DNA of 64,000 bases from assembly GCF_014023275.1 (NCBI RefSeq), contig NZ_CP054695.1, positions 56,516-120,515 of the forward strand. Direction: 5' to 3'. A model generated the notes under the pieces. The model was not told the DNA's origin, made no database searches, and was given only the letters and a program-made list of their open reading frames with translations. This DNA is from Nostoc edaphicum CCNP1411 (lineage in GTDB: Bacteria > Cyanobacteriota > Cyanobacteriia > Cyanobacteriales > Nostocaceae). Position numbers and translations under genes: made by a program. Position 1 is the first letter of the stretch; each line of letters opens with the position of its first letter. Below are positions 45,088 through 54,585 of this stretch, piece by piece.

Positions 45088-47229
45088 TTATTTGGAAATG
45101 AGAACGACAACGCTACGGTCTTTAACAGGATAGACATTACCTGAAACTATAGTTTCTTCTCCGGGTTCCACAATATCCATAGGAGAGACAAGAGCAGTGT
45201 CTACGACTTTGTACCATCTCCTACCTTTAATAGAAGGAATTTCAAAGTCGAGATTTTCCCAGTACATATTGAGCATTACATGAATATCTGCTTCTTGTTC
45301 AAAGCCCCCCAGAGTAAATGCGAGAACTCTAGCATGAGAGTCGTGCCAACCCGGGCTGAACAACTTGCAACCATGCCAAGAAATGTCCGCAAAGCCCCGC
45401 TCATTAACTTCACCCGTGAAGAAATAACGACGGTGTAATGCCGAATGGCAGTAACACTTGCGGAAATTAATCATCAACTTGAAAAACCTGAAAATATCAG
45501 CGCTCTTCTCTACAAGATTCCAGTCTAACCAACTAATCTCGTTATCCTGGCAGTAAGCGTTGTTGTTGCCCTTTTGTGTACGTCTAAATTCATCACCTGC
45601 GACAAACATTGGTACACCTTGGGAGAGCATGAGAATGGCTGCAAAATTCTTAATTTGTCGCTGACGCAATCCCTCAATTTCTGAGTTCTTAGTATCTCCT
45701 TCAATACCGCAATTCCAGCTCAAATTGTCATTGATGCCATCCCGGTTGTCTTCACCATTCTCTTCATTATGCTTGTGATTGTAAGAAACTAAATCATTGA
45801 GAGTGAACCCATCATGACAGGTGATGAAGTTAACGCTGTTAATTGGTAAATGAGCAGTTGGTTGGTAAAGATCAGCACTTCCAGCAATACGCCAAGCAGC
45901 AGCCCCAACCATTCCTGGATCCCCCTTAACAAAGCGCCGGATGTCGTCTCGGAAGCGTCCGTTCCATTCTGCCCAACGATATCCAGGGAAGCAACCAATC
46001 TGATAAAGCCCAGCCGCATCCCAAGCCTCAGCAATGATTTTGGTATCAGCCAAAATTTCGGATGTTTCAATATTCCAAACTACTGGCGGATGATCCATTG
46101 GTACCCCGTTCTGTCCCCGAGAAAGAATAGACCCTTCATCAAACCGGAAACCATCAACGTGCATCTCTTTCACCCAAAATTCTAAGCTATCTACAATCAA
46201 CTTCTGCACTATAGGATGGTTGCAGTTAACAGTATTTCCACACCCGGAGTAGTCCATGTAGTATTGCTTGTCCCAGGGTACTAAGTGATAGAAGATGCTA
46301 TTAAAAAAACCTTTGAAGTTGATGATTAGACCCTGATGGTTTCCTTCGTCGGTGTGATTAAAGACTACATCCAGAATGACCTCAATTCCTTCCTTGTGCA
46401 ATGCCTTGACCATATCCCGAAACTCCTTGATATGATTACCTACATCAGGTAATACACAATATGAACCTTCAGGAGCAAAGTAGCTGTGCGGGTTGTATCC
46501 CCAGTAGTCATTGAGTCGCTTGCCGTTAATTTCTCGGAGAATGTTCTTTTCGTCAAAATCAAATATTGGCAAGAGTTCAACAGCAGTGATTCCCAACTCT
46601 TTTAGATAAGGAATCTTCTCAATGATTGCAGAAAAAGTACCGGGATATTTACAGCCTGAGGAAGGTGATTTAGTAAATCCGCCAACGTGCATCTCATAAA
46701 TAATGGTCTCATTCATTGGTCGGTTAATGGGACGATCACCTTCCCAGTTATAATCCGATATATCAATGACTACACTACGCATTGAGCTGGCTAGGTTATC
46801 TTTTGACCCTAAAGCATCGCTGCGTTTCCAAAGGGTGTTAGTGTTTCCTCTAGCGTAAGGATCAATCAGTATCTTATTTTTGTTAAAACGGTGTCCTGTT
46901 TGGTGTAAATCCTGAGGACCGTCAAGCCGATAGGCGTAGTGAGCGCCCGGTTTTAACCCTTTGACATAGACATGCCAAAAGTGGAAAGTTTTATTTATCT
47001 TTGAGTCTAATTCAATAACTTGTGTAGGTTCTAGGTCATCATGGTTATCAAACAACAAGAGTTCGACAAAAGTACTATGCTCTGAAAAAATTGAGAAGTT
47101 TACTCCGTCTTGGTCCGGCGTCGCACCTAAAGGATGTTGGCATCCAGGTTCTAATTGGTATTGTTCTGTAGCTCTTTCCTTCTGATAATTACCCAGTTCC
47201 GTTTGATAGTTAGGTGTTGTTAGCATCAT
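45088..47229 (-). CDS. glgX: Glycogen debranching enzyme
   Basis: 713 residues. An N-terminal CBM48 beta-sandwich (HPLGATPDQDGVNFSIFSEH) precedes the GH13 (beta/alpha)8 barrel. Catalytic regions are VDGFRFDEGSI (nucleophile Asp), KIIAEAWDAAG (acid Glu) and NFITCHDGFTLNDLVSYN (transition-state His-Asp). A C-terminal beta domain closes the protein. It removes alpha-1,6 branches from glycogen after phosphorylase trimming. The nucleophile strand has FDEGSIL where most GlgX proteins have FDLAS, a small deviation next to the active site. The start is at 47229 or 47226. It is the first gene of a likely operon with the epimerase-STAS gene. Confidence 0.9.
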   Translation of the reverse strand: MMLTTPNYQTELGNYQKERATEQYQLEPGCQHPLGATPDQDGVNFSIFSEHSTFVELLLFDNHDDLEPTQVIELDSKINKTFHFWHVYVKGLKPGAHYAYRLDGPQDLHQTGHRFNKNKILIDPYARGNTNTLWKRSDALGSKDNLASSMRSVVIDISDYNWEGDRPINRPMNETIIYEMHVGGFTKSPSSGCKYPGTFSAIIEKIPYLKELGITAVELLPIFDFDEKNILREINGKRLNDYWGYNPHSYFAPEGSYCVLPDVGNHIKEFRDMVKALHKEGIEVILDVVFNHTDEGNHQGLIINFKGFFNSIFYHLVPWDKQYYMDYSGCGNTVNCNHPIVQKLIVDSLEFWVKEMHVDGFRFDEGSILSRGQNGVPMDHPPVVWNIETSEILADTKIIAEAWDAAGLYQIGCFPGYRWAEWNGRFRDDIRRFVKGDPGMVGAAAWRIAGSADLYQPTAHLPINSVNFITCHDGFTLNDLVSYNHKHNEENGEDNRDGINDNLSWNCGIEGDTKNSEIEGLRQRQIKNFAAILMLSQGVPMFVAGDEFRRTQKGNNNAYCQDNEISWLDWNLVEKSADIFRFFKLMINFRKCYCHSALHRRYFFTGEVNERGFADISWHGCKLFSPGWHDSHARVLAFTLGGFEQEADIHVMLNMYWENLDFEIPSIKGRRWYKVVDTALVSPMDIVEPGEETIVSGNVYPVKDRSVVVLISK

Positions 47230-47583
47230 TTTACTCCTCGTAGGTTTCCAGGTATCAATTATGTAGTAATTATTTTAAGTCTGTGTTAAATGACATTTTG
47301 CAAGTTATTCCCTGCTAGCCAAGTGACCATTTTTTAGCCATTAGAGTATTCGCAATTTTTAGTTTTGCTTGTACTAGTTTTAGAGTTTTTTTGCTGATTT
47401 TAGGTTTTTTATTTGTTTTAGCATCTCGATAATTAAGTTTAAAAAAAAACAATTAGAGTTGCAAGGGTTAATTTTTGGGAGAAAGTATATATTATTTGTA
47501 TTTAATTCAGATTATCTCTGAATAATACTAAATAAGTAAATGAAATTTTAAAAAAGGGTTACATATTTTTAAAATAACAGATA
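47230..47583. other. AT-rich intergenic region
   Basis: About 350 bp, strongly AT-rich, between the GlgX start and the porin stop codon. It must include the glgX promoter. No hairpin or binding-site pattern could be singled out. Confidence 0.3.
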
Positions 47584-49560
47584 TTAAAAGCGAAACCGTG
47601 TACGAATTCCACCTATAATAATTGTGTTATTTCCTGAATTATGTTCAGGATTTGTAATAACAAAAAAACCAGGGGTAATTGAAATGTTGTTATTCACCCG
47701 AAAGTCATAAAATAATTCATAATGCAAAGACGTACTTACGTCTTCACGCTGAATTAACTTTCCATTAATTAGTTTTAAGGGTTGACCGAATATAACTCCC
47801 AATGTGTCTCCTTCTCGACCAAATAAATCTCTAACAAGGAGAGAAACGGCATAGGTCGTAGAGTTTGCTTCGGCGTCAGATTCTCGGGACTTGGTTCGGA
47901 TATAACCTCCCCAAGCCCCTAAAGTCACATTTGGCAGTAATCGCCATTGCAGTGTTCCATTGATTGCCTGAATTTGTGCTCGTTCCTTAAATCCTCCTGA
48001 AGTATCAGCATTCAGGCTTCCAGCTAAGGTATTTAAACTACCATCCTCAGACTGAGCATGGATATATGCAATGCCAGTGGTAAAATTTTCAGTGGGTCTG
48101 ACCAGAAGTTGTGTTCCAATAGCATAACTATCTGAATTAAATAGGCCTGAATTGGGATCATTTGCATTCTTTGCACTATACACAAACTGAAGTTGTGTCT
48201 GGTCTGTAATAGACCAGTCTATGCCAAGCCCTGTATTTAACTCTTCCAATCCAATTCTAAAGACAGGGCTGAATTCCCCAAACTGGGACAAAGCTAGCCC
48301 TTCTGTAGAGGAATTCGAGTTTAGAACAATGTACGTGCGATGTCCAACAGGTGTAATTTTGAAAGTAATCCGGTCATTAAAAGCTGTGAATCGATATTGC
48401 AGAACAGTTAAAAAAGTTTGATTATTCGTATTACCGGCTTCACTCCAGAGTGCCATTTTTGTACCGAAGGAGTCAGAATCGGCAAAATTACGATTTACAG
48501 CATTTCCTGCTGCCAACTCAATAAAGAGGAGGTCTTTACCGGAAAAAGACGTGTTAAACTGCAACTTCGTTAAATAAGTCAGAACTGGATTGCTATCCCC
48601 TTTGCCTGTAACCCTTCCTCCCCAACCATCTATCAAATTAAATTTAACTTCCCCTGTTAATTTAGTAGTTGTTGCAAATTGCTGCGTTTCGAGTGCAGCA
48701 GTACGAGCTTCTAGAAGATCAATATGACCTTGCAAAACAGCTAATTCATTAGTGAACTCTTGTTGCAGTCTTTGTAATACGATAGTATCTTCCTGGTCAA
48801 TGACTTTCATTTGGTCAGTATTAATTTGCGCTTGGATATAGTTGAGTAATCCATTGAGACAAATTGCAAATTCAAAGCGAGTGACAGAACGGTTTCCTTG
48901 GAAAATATCATTATCGCAAAGGACTGTAACACCATACCGTTCCATTAATAACTGCAGCGCTTGTAACTTCCAGTCCGTTGACTGTACATCTGACAATTTT
49001 GAAACAGCAGGAATTTCATTAGTTAAGGTTTCTGACAAGTTAGTGATTTGCGAATTGGCAACTTGAGCAATAACCTGAAATTCAACCGATTGTTTATTTG
49101 ACTTTTGATAAGGCTGTTGACCTGGAACTTTGACAACAGCACTTGAAGTTGCTTGAGTAATTAGGGTAGTAGTTGGCTCGGCTATTTTAGATGTAAGGAG
49201 CTGTTTTGAGGAACCAGGTAAACTTTGGTCTAATGGTTGGATGTGTATAGCTTTAGAGATAGGTGAATAAGCAGTTAGTGAAGCCCCCTTCTTCTGATTA
49301 GACAAGAGGAATTTGCTAGAGGCTTGAGTAGTGTTCTTCTTGTCTTTGACAACTTGCCTTTGAATATCATGCCAATTTTTATCAGTTTTGTGAAGGTATT
49401 TTGTTGAATTTGAAGATGATAGATTAAGTGCAAGAGCCTGTTGCGACTCTATTAGAAAGGGGATATCTACTACTGTTTGATACTCCAAAGATGCGGCTAA
49501 ATGATGAATAGTCGCCATAACAGGTGGAGGCATTGATGGAATTAGTGGGAGCAAACACAT
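47584..49560 (-). CDS. Cyanobacterial SLH/OprB-type porin (iron-uptake porin family)
   Basis: 658 residues. Residues ~195-250 carry one SLH domain (LSDVQSTDWKLQALQLLMER, then a G-N-R-x-x-T-R-x-E-F motif). A short coiled coil (FTNELAVLQGHIDLLEARTA) follows, then a C-terminal beta-barrel ending in Arg-Phe (IRTRFRF). This is the layout of cyanobacterial outer-membrane porins linked to peptidoglycan by SLH. The first ~190 residues are unusual: Ser/Thr/Gln-rich, and starting MCLLPLIPSMPPPVMATIHH without a clear signal peptide. The annotated start may be wrong or the leader rebuilt. Specificity (iron, ions or small solutes) cannot be read directly. Confidence 0.8.
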   Translation of the reverse strand: MCLLPLIPSMPPPVMATIHHLAASLEYQTVVDIPFLIESQQALALNLSSSNSTKYLHKTDKNWHDIQRQVVKDKKNTTQASSKFLLSNQKKGASLTAYSPISKAIHIQPLDQSLPGSSKQLLTSKIAEPTTTLITQATSSAVVKVPGQQPYQKSNKQSVEFQVIAQVANSQITNLSETLTNEIPAVSKLSDVQSTDWKLQALQLLMERYGVTVLCDNDIFQGNRSVTRFEFAICLNGLLNYIQAQINTDQMKVIDQEDTIVLQRLQQEFTNELAVLQGHIDLLEARTAALETQQFATTTKLTGEVKFNLIDGWGGRVTGKGDSNPVLTYLTKLQFNTSFSGKDLLFIELAAGNAVNRNFADSDSFGTKMALWSEAGNTNNQTFLTVLQYRFTAFNDRITFKITPVGHRTYIVLNSNSSTEGLALSQFGEFSPVFRIGLEELNTGLGIDWSITDQTQLQFVYSAKNANDPNSGLFNSDSYAIGTQLLVRPTENFTTGIAYIHAQSEDGSLNTLAGSLNADTSGGFKERAQIQAINGTLQWRLLPNVTLGAWGGYIRTKSRESDAEANSTTYAVSLLVRDLFGREGDTLGVIFGQPLKLINGKLIQREDVSTSLHYELFYDFRVNNNISITPGFFVITNPEHNSGNNTIIIGGIRTRFRF

Positions 49561-49870
49561 TTTTTAAAGAGTGTAGGTTAATCCTATATTTAGTTAATTA
49601 TTTGAGCATTAAAGGCACTTAATATTCGCAAGGTTGTTCAAAATAAAACCTTAACAAAAAGTTAGTCGTTGTCTAAGTTAAATACTTGAATCTCTCACAC
49701 ATTACAATTCATGACAGTATCAACTCTATTGTTAACGCCCAATTTAAGCTGGTTTTTCAAGTACAGGTAAAGGGCGTGATATATCTTTAACTTAAAGGAC
49801 ACAAATTATGATCACAAGGGTTGATCTTCATCAGCAAGTTTTTATTTTTTAGGTAAGATAAACTACGCAT

Positions 49871-49918
49871 AAAAAAGCGGAGTAAGGCGACTTCTAAGCT
49901 AACCTACAATCCGCTTTT
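49871..49918 (-). terminator. Rho-independent terminator of the NHL-repeat gene
   Basis: On the minus strand AAAAGCGGA and TCCGCTTTT form a 9-bp stem with a 28-nt loop, followed by T's, about 50 bp after the stop codon of the gene at 49971. Confidence 0.6.
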
Positions 49919-49970
49919 AACATAGTCGAGAATTTTAACTTATTATGATAACTGGTCGTTTAAATTCACT

Positions 49971-50963
49971 TTAAGCCTTATTACACAACCCGTAGACACT
50001 TAAAATACCAAATACACATAGCCCTAATACAAAAGAGGATTCAGGTATGCTACTGGATTTATGGGAAAATACGATACCAGTAGGTGCATCCAGTCCATTG
50101 TCCAAGGCTAAGGTATGAAGCAAGGCTCCTGTCATACCATCGTATACCAGGACTTGGTTGTTTTCTACGCTGCCGACGTATAGGTTACCATCCAAGTCAA
50201 AGTTCAAGAAATTAGGTCCATCCAATTGACTGCCAGAGGCGAAGGTAACACGGAGGTTCCCTGTTTTACCATCGTACTCTAGGACTTGGTCGCTCAAAAA
50301 GCTACTGACGTAGAGGTTGCCGTCCGAGCCAAAGCTCAAGCCAGTAGGTCCAGTCAGCCCGCCGCCAGAGGCAAATGTACCGAGCAAATTTCCCGTCTCA
50401 CCGTCATACCACAGTATGTTGTTGGAGTAAAAGCTACTAACGTAGAGGTTGTTGTCTGGACCAAATACTATACCAGTGGGGAAATCCAGTCCACCGCCAG
50501 AGGCAAAGACCTTAACAAATGCTCCTGTTCTACCGTCGTATTCTAGTACTTGGTCGGTTAATTGGCTGCTAACGTAGAGGTTGCCGTTTGAACCAAAGCT
50601 TAAGCCATCAGGTTGATCCAGCCCACCGCCAGATGCAAAGACTTCAAGGAAGGCTCTTGTCTTACCGTTGTATTTTAGAATTTGGTCAGTGCCTCTGTTG
50701 CTAACGTAGAGGTCGCCATTTGAGTCAAAGACTAAGCCTTCAGGCTCATTCAACTGGCTACCAGAGGCAAAGGTATCAAGAAAGTACCCCGTCTTACTGT
50801 CATACTGCTGGATATTGTCAGAGTTAAACCCGGCAACGTAAAAGGTGGCTCCTAGTGTCGGAGTAGCAAAACCCAGAGTTGCAAGGGCAGGTAGAGCTCG
50901 AATGAAGTTAAATAATTTACGTTTTATGGTGTTGCAGATTGGATACGAAGTGTTTTCAGGCAT
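49971..50963 (-). CDS. Secreted NHL-type beta-propeller with PEP-CTERM-like anchor
   Basis: 330 residues from the ATG at 50963. Upstream starts at 51029 or 51038 would add a charged, unlikely leader. The signal peptide is KRKLFNFIRALPALATLGFA, then TPTLGA. Six tandem repeats of about 46 residues follow (QVLEYDGKTGNLRVTFASG-type, with F-D-S-N-G-D-L-Y-V-S), forming a propeller. The C-terminus SSIPESSFVLGLCVFGILSV, then YGLCNKA, matches the PEP-CTERM sorting signal (P-E-S instead of P-E-P), so the protein is probably processed by an exosortase. An extracellular binding role is likely. Confidence 0.75.
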   Translation of the reverse strand: MPENTSYPICNTIKRKLFNFIRALPALATLGFATPTLGATFYVAGFNSDNIQQYDSKTGYFLDTFASGSQLNEPEGLVFDSNGDLYVSNRGTDQILKYNGKTRAFLEVFASGGGLDQPDGLSFGSNGNLYVSSQLTDQVLEYDGRTGAFVKVFASGGGLDFPTGIVFGPDNNLYVSSFYSNNILWYDGETGNLLGTFASGGGLTGPTGLSFGSDGNLYVSSFLSDQVLEYDGKTGNLRVTFASGSQLDGPNFLNFDLDGNLYVGSVENNQVLVYDGMTGALLHTLALDNGLDAPTGIVFSHKSSSIPESSFVLGLCVFGILSVYGLCNKA

Positions 50964-51109
50964 TTTCAGATGATTTTTCCCCAACCTATCCCCACGAACT
51001 GCACATTTTACAAGTTGATAATGGTTCATTTCATACAATCGGGAAGTTGAGAGTTACCGAAAATATTATTCTCTTGTTTCAGCCTTTATATATTAGACCT
51101 GCCTTGAAA

Positions 51110-51147
51110 ATAGGGACTGGGGATTGGGGACTGGGGACTGGGGAAGA
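51110..51147. repeat. GGGGACT heptamer-type minisatellite
   Basis: Four imperfect copies of GGGACTGGGG/GGGATTGGGG in tandem, a short tandemly repeated repetitive (STRR) sequence common in heterocystous cyanobacteria. It lies between the kinase gene's 3' side and the NHL-repeat gene. Confidence 0.7.
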
Positions 51148-51222
51148 AATATTTTCATTCCTTCGTTGTGAACCGTTCTTACAAAAAATCTACAAAAGCT
51201 GACAGCTTAGCAGAGAGACTTA

Positions 51223-52629
51223 TCACGAAAAGTCAGAAAGATTAATGGGTAGACGCACTTGGAAGCGCGTGTCCCCTGGATGGGAAAAAATGCGGATGCT
51301 GCCTTTGTGCTGACCGACGACGATACGGCGAACAATATCCAACCCCAACCCAGTTCCTTTACCAATATCCTTAGTGGTAAAGAACGGCTCAAAAATTCTA
51401 GATTGAATCTCTAGGGGAATGCCGGGACCGTTGTCGGCGATTTCCACCAAAATGCACTCCTCCTCTCGTGCCGTGCGCACACGGATCTGTCCCTGTCCAT
51501 CCATTGCATCAATCGCATTGTCAATTAGGTTCGTCCAGACTTGATTGAGTTCGCTGCCATAAACGTGGATGTGCGGTAGGTGGCTATCATACTCACGGAT
51601 CACAACCACCTCCGATTTGAGCTTGCACCCTAAGATTTTTAGTGTACTCTCGAGTCCTTCATGGGCATCGACCTTCTGAAGCGGAGCCCGATCCATGTAT
51701 GAGTACTCCTTAACAGCATTTACCAACTCAGAGATGCGTGCAGATCCTTGCTTAATTTCAGACAATAGCAAAACTCCGGACAGTGTCGCCTCTAACCAAG
51801 CCAGCACATCACCAAGGGATTTGAGAGGAACCTGCTTTACAATCGTGTCGAGCCATTGGGGGTCTAGTCCTGCCTCGACCAGGGTAGGAGCCAATTGCCA
51901 CCCATTCGAGATGCCATTCGACTCTAGCCATTCTGTGACCTCATCTTCCCTGTTGCTTTGGGTCAGCACAGCAACTGACAAAGCAGATTTCGCTTGCGCT
52001 GTCGCGTCGCGTGGCAAATCAGTTAGAAAAGTCAGTTGCTCTTGTGTCAGCTGCTGATGCAATTTAAGTGCTAAAGATGGTAACACTTGAAAAATTTTTT
52101 CCAGGTGTTCTACGCCCCGACTCAGTGCAGCGGCTGGGTTATTTAGCTCATGGGCAAGACCAGCGGATAAAATACCAAGTGCATTGAGCTTGCCATGATG
52201 TTGAAGTACTTCCTCGTAGTTCTGCCACAATCGTGCTGTAGCGCGTAGCACGCCACGGGCGAGCAAAGGGTATCTCCCCAGCACATGCCAAAAAGCCTTT
52301 TCTTCCAACCGAAATAGATGACTATCGCGGACAACACGTCCAGTGCCAAGATACACTGGAATGTCTAATAGAAAAAGCTCTGGACCGAAAAAGGAGCCCG
52401 GCTCCAAGTTAATGACATATACCTCCTGGTTGCCAAACTCTTTCGTTGTAAATTCAAGTTCGCCTACCAGTAAGACGTAGAAATGATCGGCAGGTTCTCC
52501 CTGCTTGACAAGTGTGTCACCCTGCTGGAGCAACAACTGAGTACCTTGAGCGACTAACCAGTTCAATTGCTCATTGGTTAAATTTGCAAATAGCTGCACT
52601 TGGCGTAAAGCATATGCGGTGTCTGTCAT
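51223..52629 (-). CDS. cNMP-binding-domain histidine kinase
   Basis: 468 residues. The N-terminal cyclic-nucleotide-binding domain (1-125) has a beta-roll and the phosphate-binding-cassette-like stretch LEPGSFFGPELFLLDIPVYL. A dimerisation helix carries H160 (GLAHELNNPAAAL), followed by the WLESNGISNGWQLAPTLVEA insert and a HATPase domain (NLIDNAIDAM, DNGPGI, FEPFF, GTGLGL). There is no membrane segment. The kinase core is clearly paralogous to the REC-kinase at 36902. In other bacteria this kinase type commonly accompanies REC-TrxR flavoproteins. It may pass phosphate to the receiver domains at 40918 or 36902. Ligand (cAMP, cGMP or none) is uncertain because the cassette is degenerate. Confidence 0.87.
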   Translation of the reverse strand: MTDTAYALRQVQLFANLTNEQLNWLVAQGTQLLLQQGDTLVKQGEPADHFYVLLVGELEFTTKEFGNQEVYVINLEPGSFFGPELFLLDIPVYLGTGRVVRDSHLFRLEEKAFWHVLGRYPLLARGVLRATARLWQNYEEVLQHHGKLNALGILSAGLAHELNNPAAALSRGVEHLEKIFQVLPSLALKLHQQLTQEQLTFLTDLPRDATAQAKSALSVAVLTQSNREDEVTEWLESNGISNGWQLAPTLVEAGLDPQWLDTIVKQVPLKSLGDVLAWLEATLSGVLLLSEIKQGSARISELVNAVKEYSYMDRAPLQKVDAHEGLESTLKILGCKLKSEVVVIREYDSHLPHIHVYGSELNQVWTNLIDNAIDAMDGQGQIRVRTAREEECILVEIADNGPGIPLEIQSRIFEPFFTTKDIGKGTGLGLDIVRRIVVGQHKGSIRIFSHPGDTRFQVRLPINLSDFS

Positions 52630-52668
52630 GTTGCTGTTCCGTTAAAGTCTTGATGGATGAATAGCGCT

Positions 52669-54273
52669 TTACGGTTGTCTTGACGCTTCCGGTTGGGAAA
52701 TGGAGGAAGAAAACATGTCTCGTGACCGTACAAGAATCAACGTCAATAACGCACCGACCAAGGAGACAAAGGCAACTATCACAAACAAATTACTGTACGC
52801 ACTAGAATAGCTTTCAATGGCAGCTTTTGTAAATATCTCTCGACCAGCAGAAATTGTCGTTGCTGCACCATTAATGTCACCACGTGCTATCTGGTTTGCG
52901 ATTTGTGCGGTAGAACTTCCCAATCGGACAGATGTACCCCATAATAAATCGGATAAACGGCTCTGAGTAAGGCTAGTCAGAATTGCTCCTGCCCCTCCGA
53001 TTGTGATTGCATCGCCCGTAAGGCGCATCGTATTGAAAATTCCTGATGCCATCCCACTGTGTTCAGGGTTAACCACACTCACTGCTAGGTTATCCAACAG
53101 CCCGTTTACTATACCTGTACCAGTACCAATTATCAGCAAAGCGCTCACGAGTGCTATTCCCTCGGTTTCTGCAACAGTTCTGCTCAACCACAAAGCACCC
53201 AAACCGTTTAAAACTAGCCCAACACTTACTAGCGCCCGCACAGAGAAATGGTTTGCTAAGCGACCCGCTAAAGCAGGAACCCCTGCTACGGGAATAGTTA
53301 GGGGTAGTATTGCTAATCCTGCCTGGAGCGGAGAGTAGTTGTTGATTCCCTGAAAGTAAAGGGGCAGATAGACTAACGGGGTGAGAAAGACAAATGCAAC
53401 TATAATTGGGAGGATCTGAGCAGCAACAAACGTGGGGTTGTGAAATAGCTCTAGATCAAACATCGGGTAGCGCTGACTGCGCTCTAGTGTAATAAAAAGT
53501 GTGAATCCTACAATAGCACCCAATAGTGTGCCTAGCGTTTGAAGATTGCCCCAACCTGCCTCGGAGCCATTCGTCAAGCCATAAATGAGCAAAAACAAAG
53601 ATAAGCTGAAGCTAACAAGACCAAGCCAGTCAATACTAGTTGCCTCGGGATCTTTGGATTCACACATCTTCGGAACCGCCAGTATCAAAACCCCCAAGCT
53701 AATGGGTATATTAATGAGAAAAATCCATCGCCAGCTCCAGGCTGTGATTATCGCACCGCCTATTGTTGTTCCGAAAGCAAGACCAATGCCCAAGCAAGCA
53801 CCGAAGATGCCAAAAGCTTTTGCCCGTTCGGCATCGTTACGGAATACACTGGCAATAAGAGCAGACCCTGATGGCAGGACAAGTGCCCCGCAGATGCCTG
53901 CAACAGATCGCGAAAAATTAAGCATCAGCGGATCTTGAGACAGTCCAGATAAAAGGGCAGCTACAATGAATAGAGCAATGCCAATGGAAAAGAAGCGACG
54001 ACGCCCCCACAAATCTGCCATTGACCCAGCACTCAGCAAAAATGCTCCAAAGGCTAAATTGTAAGCATTCATTACCCATTGCAATTGGGCAAAGCTTGCA
54101 TTCAGTTCCTGACGAATGCTGTCTAAAGCTACTCCAACACTGGTTATGTTGATCGTTAACATAATGCCAGCGGCGCAAGCGCCGATTAGAGTTGCTTGTT
54201 TGCACTCTGACCTATCAATTAACTTAGTTTTTACGTTTTGCAAAGTTTTACCTTCATTAATTTTAATTCTCAT
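52669..54273 (-). CDS. MFS transporter, DHA2 (EmrB/QacA) family
   Basis: 534 residues with fourteen hydrophobic helices. Motif A-like GSMADLWGRRRFFSIG lies after helix 2. The GLGFGPxxGG-type motif C appears as CLGIGLAFGTTIGG, and WRWIFLINIPI follows, as in DHA2 exporters. The N-terminus has 25 extra residues before the first helix, so the start could be downstream. Members export drugs, dyes or secondary metabolites by proton antiport. It lies 40 bp downstream of nothing shared: the kinase gene follows it by 40 bp on the same strand, so the two could be co-transcribed. Confidence 0.87.
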   Translation of the reverse strand: MRIKINEGKTLQNVKTKLIDRSECKQATLIGACAAGIMLTINITSVGVALDSIRQELNASFAQLQWVMNAYNLAFGAFLLSAGSMADLWGRRRFFSIGIALFIVAALLSGLSQDPLMLNFSRSVAGICGALVLPSGSALIASVFRNDAERAKAFGIFGACLGIGLAFGTTIGGAIITAWSWRWIFLINIPISLGVLILAVPKMCESKDPEATSIDWLGLVSFSLSLFLLIYGLTNGSEAGWGNLQTLGTLLGAIVGFTLFITLERSQRYPMFDLELFHNPTFVAAQILPIIVAFVFLTPLVYLPLYFQGINNYSPLQAGLAILPLTIPVAGVPALAGRLANHFSVRALVSVGLVLNGLGALWLSRTVAETEGIALVSALLIIGTGTGIVNGLLDNLAVSVVNPEHSGMASGIFNTMRLTGDAITIGGAGAILTSLTQSRLSDLLWGTSVRLGSSTAQIANQIARGDINGAATTISAGREIFTKAAIESYSSAYSNLFVIVAFVSLVGALLTLILVRSRDMFSSSISQPEASRQP

Positions 54274-54585
54274 TAAAGTCCATCAGTGCAATGGGACTAA
54301 AATAAGTGTAAGTCCTTGATACAACTGGTTTTTTAGTGTAGGAGTGTGGGGTGTAAGAAAAACTCCATAATACGCATTGGTTTACTCGTATCCTTATTTA
54401 AAAGCTAGTTATTTCCCTTACCCCCCTAAACCCTGCCAAACGCGAGGATTTCATCTTAACTTGATGCCATCCCGCAATAAGTCCCGTTGAATGTGAATTG
54501 TAAATTGTCGCTGGCTAGGTGTTTTGTATGAGCGTGTTGCAGTTTTTAGATTGCAAATTGTTGTAAACAAATAATTAATTTGGGA
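54274..54585. other. Intergenic, nothing recognised
   Basis: 312 bp with no supported gene or repeat. It contains the promoter side of the MFS gene. Confidence 0.3.

Noticed and set aside
53003..53938. Two plus-strand frames opposite the MFS gene
   Set aside because: Shadow frames of the membrane protein; hydrophobic codons on the other strand explain them.
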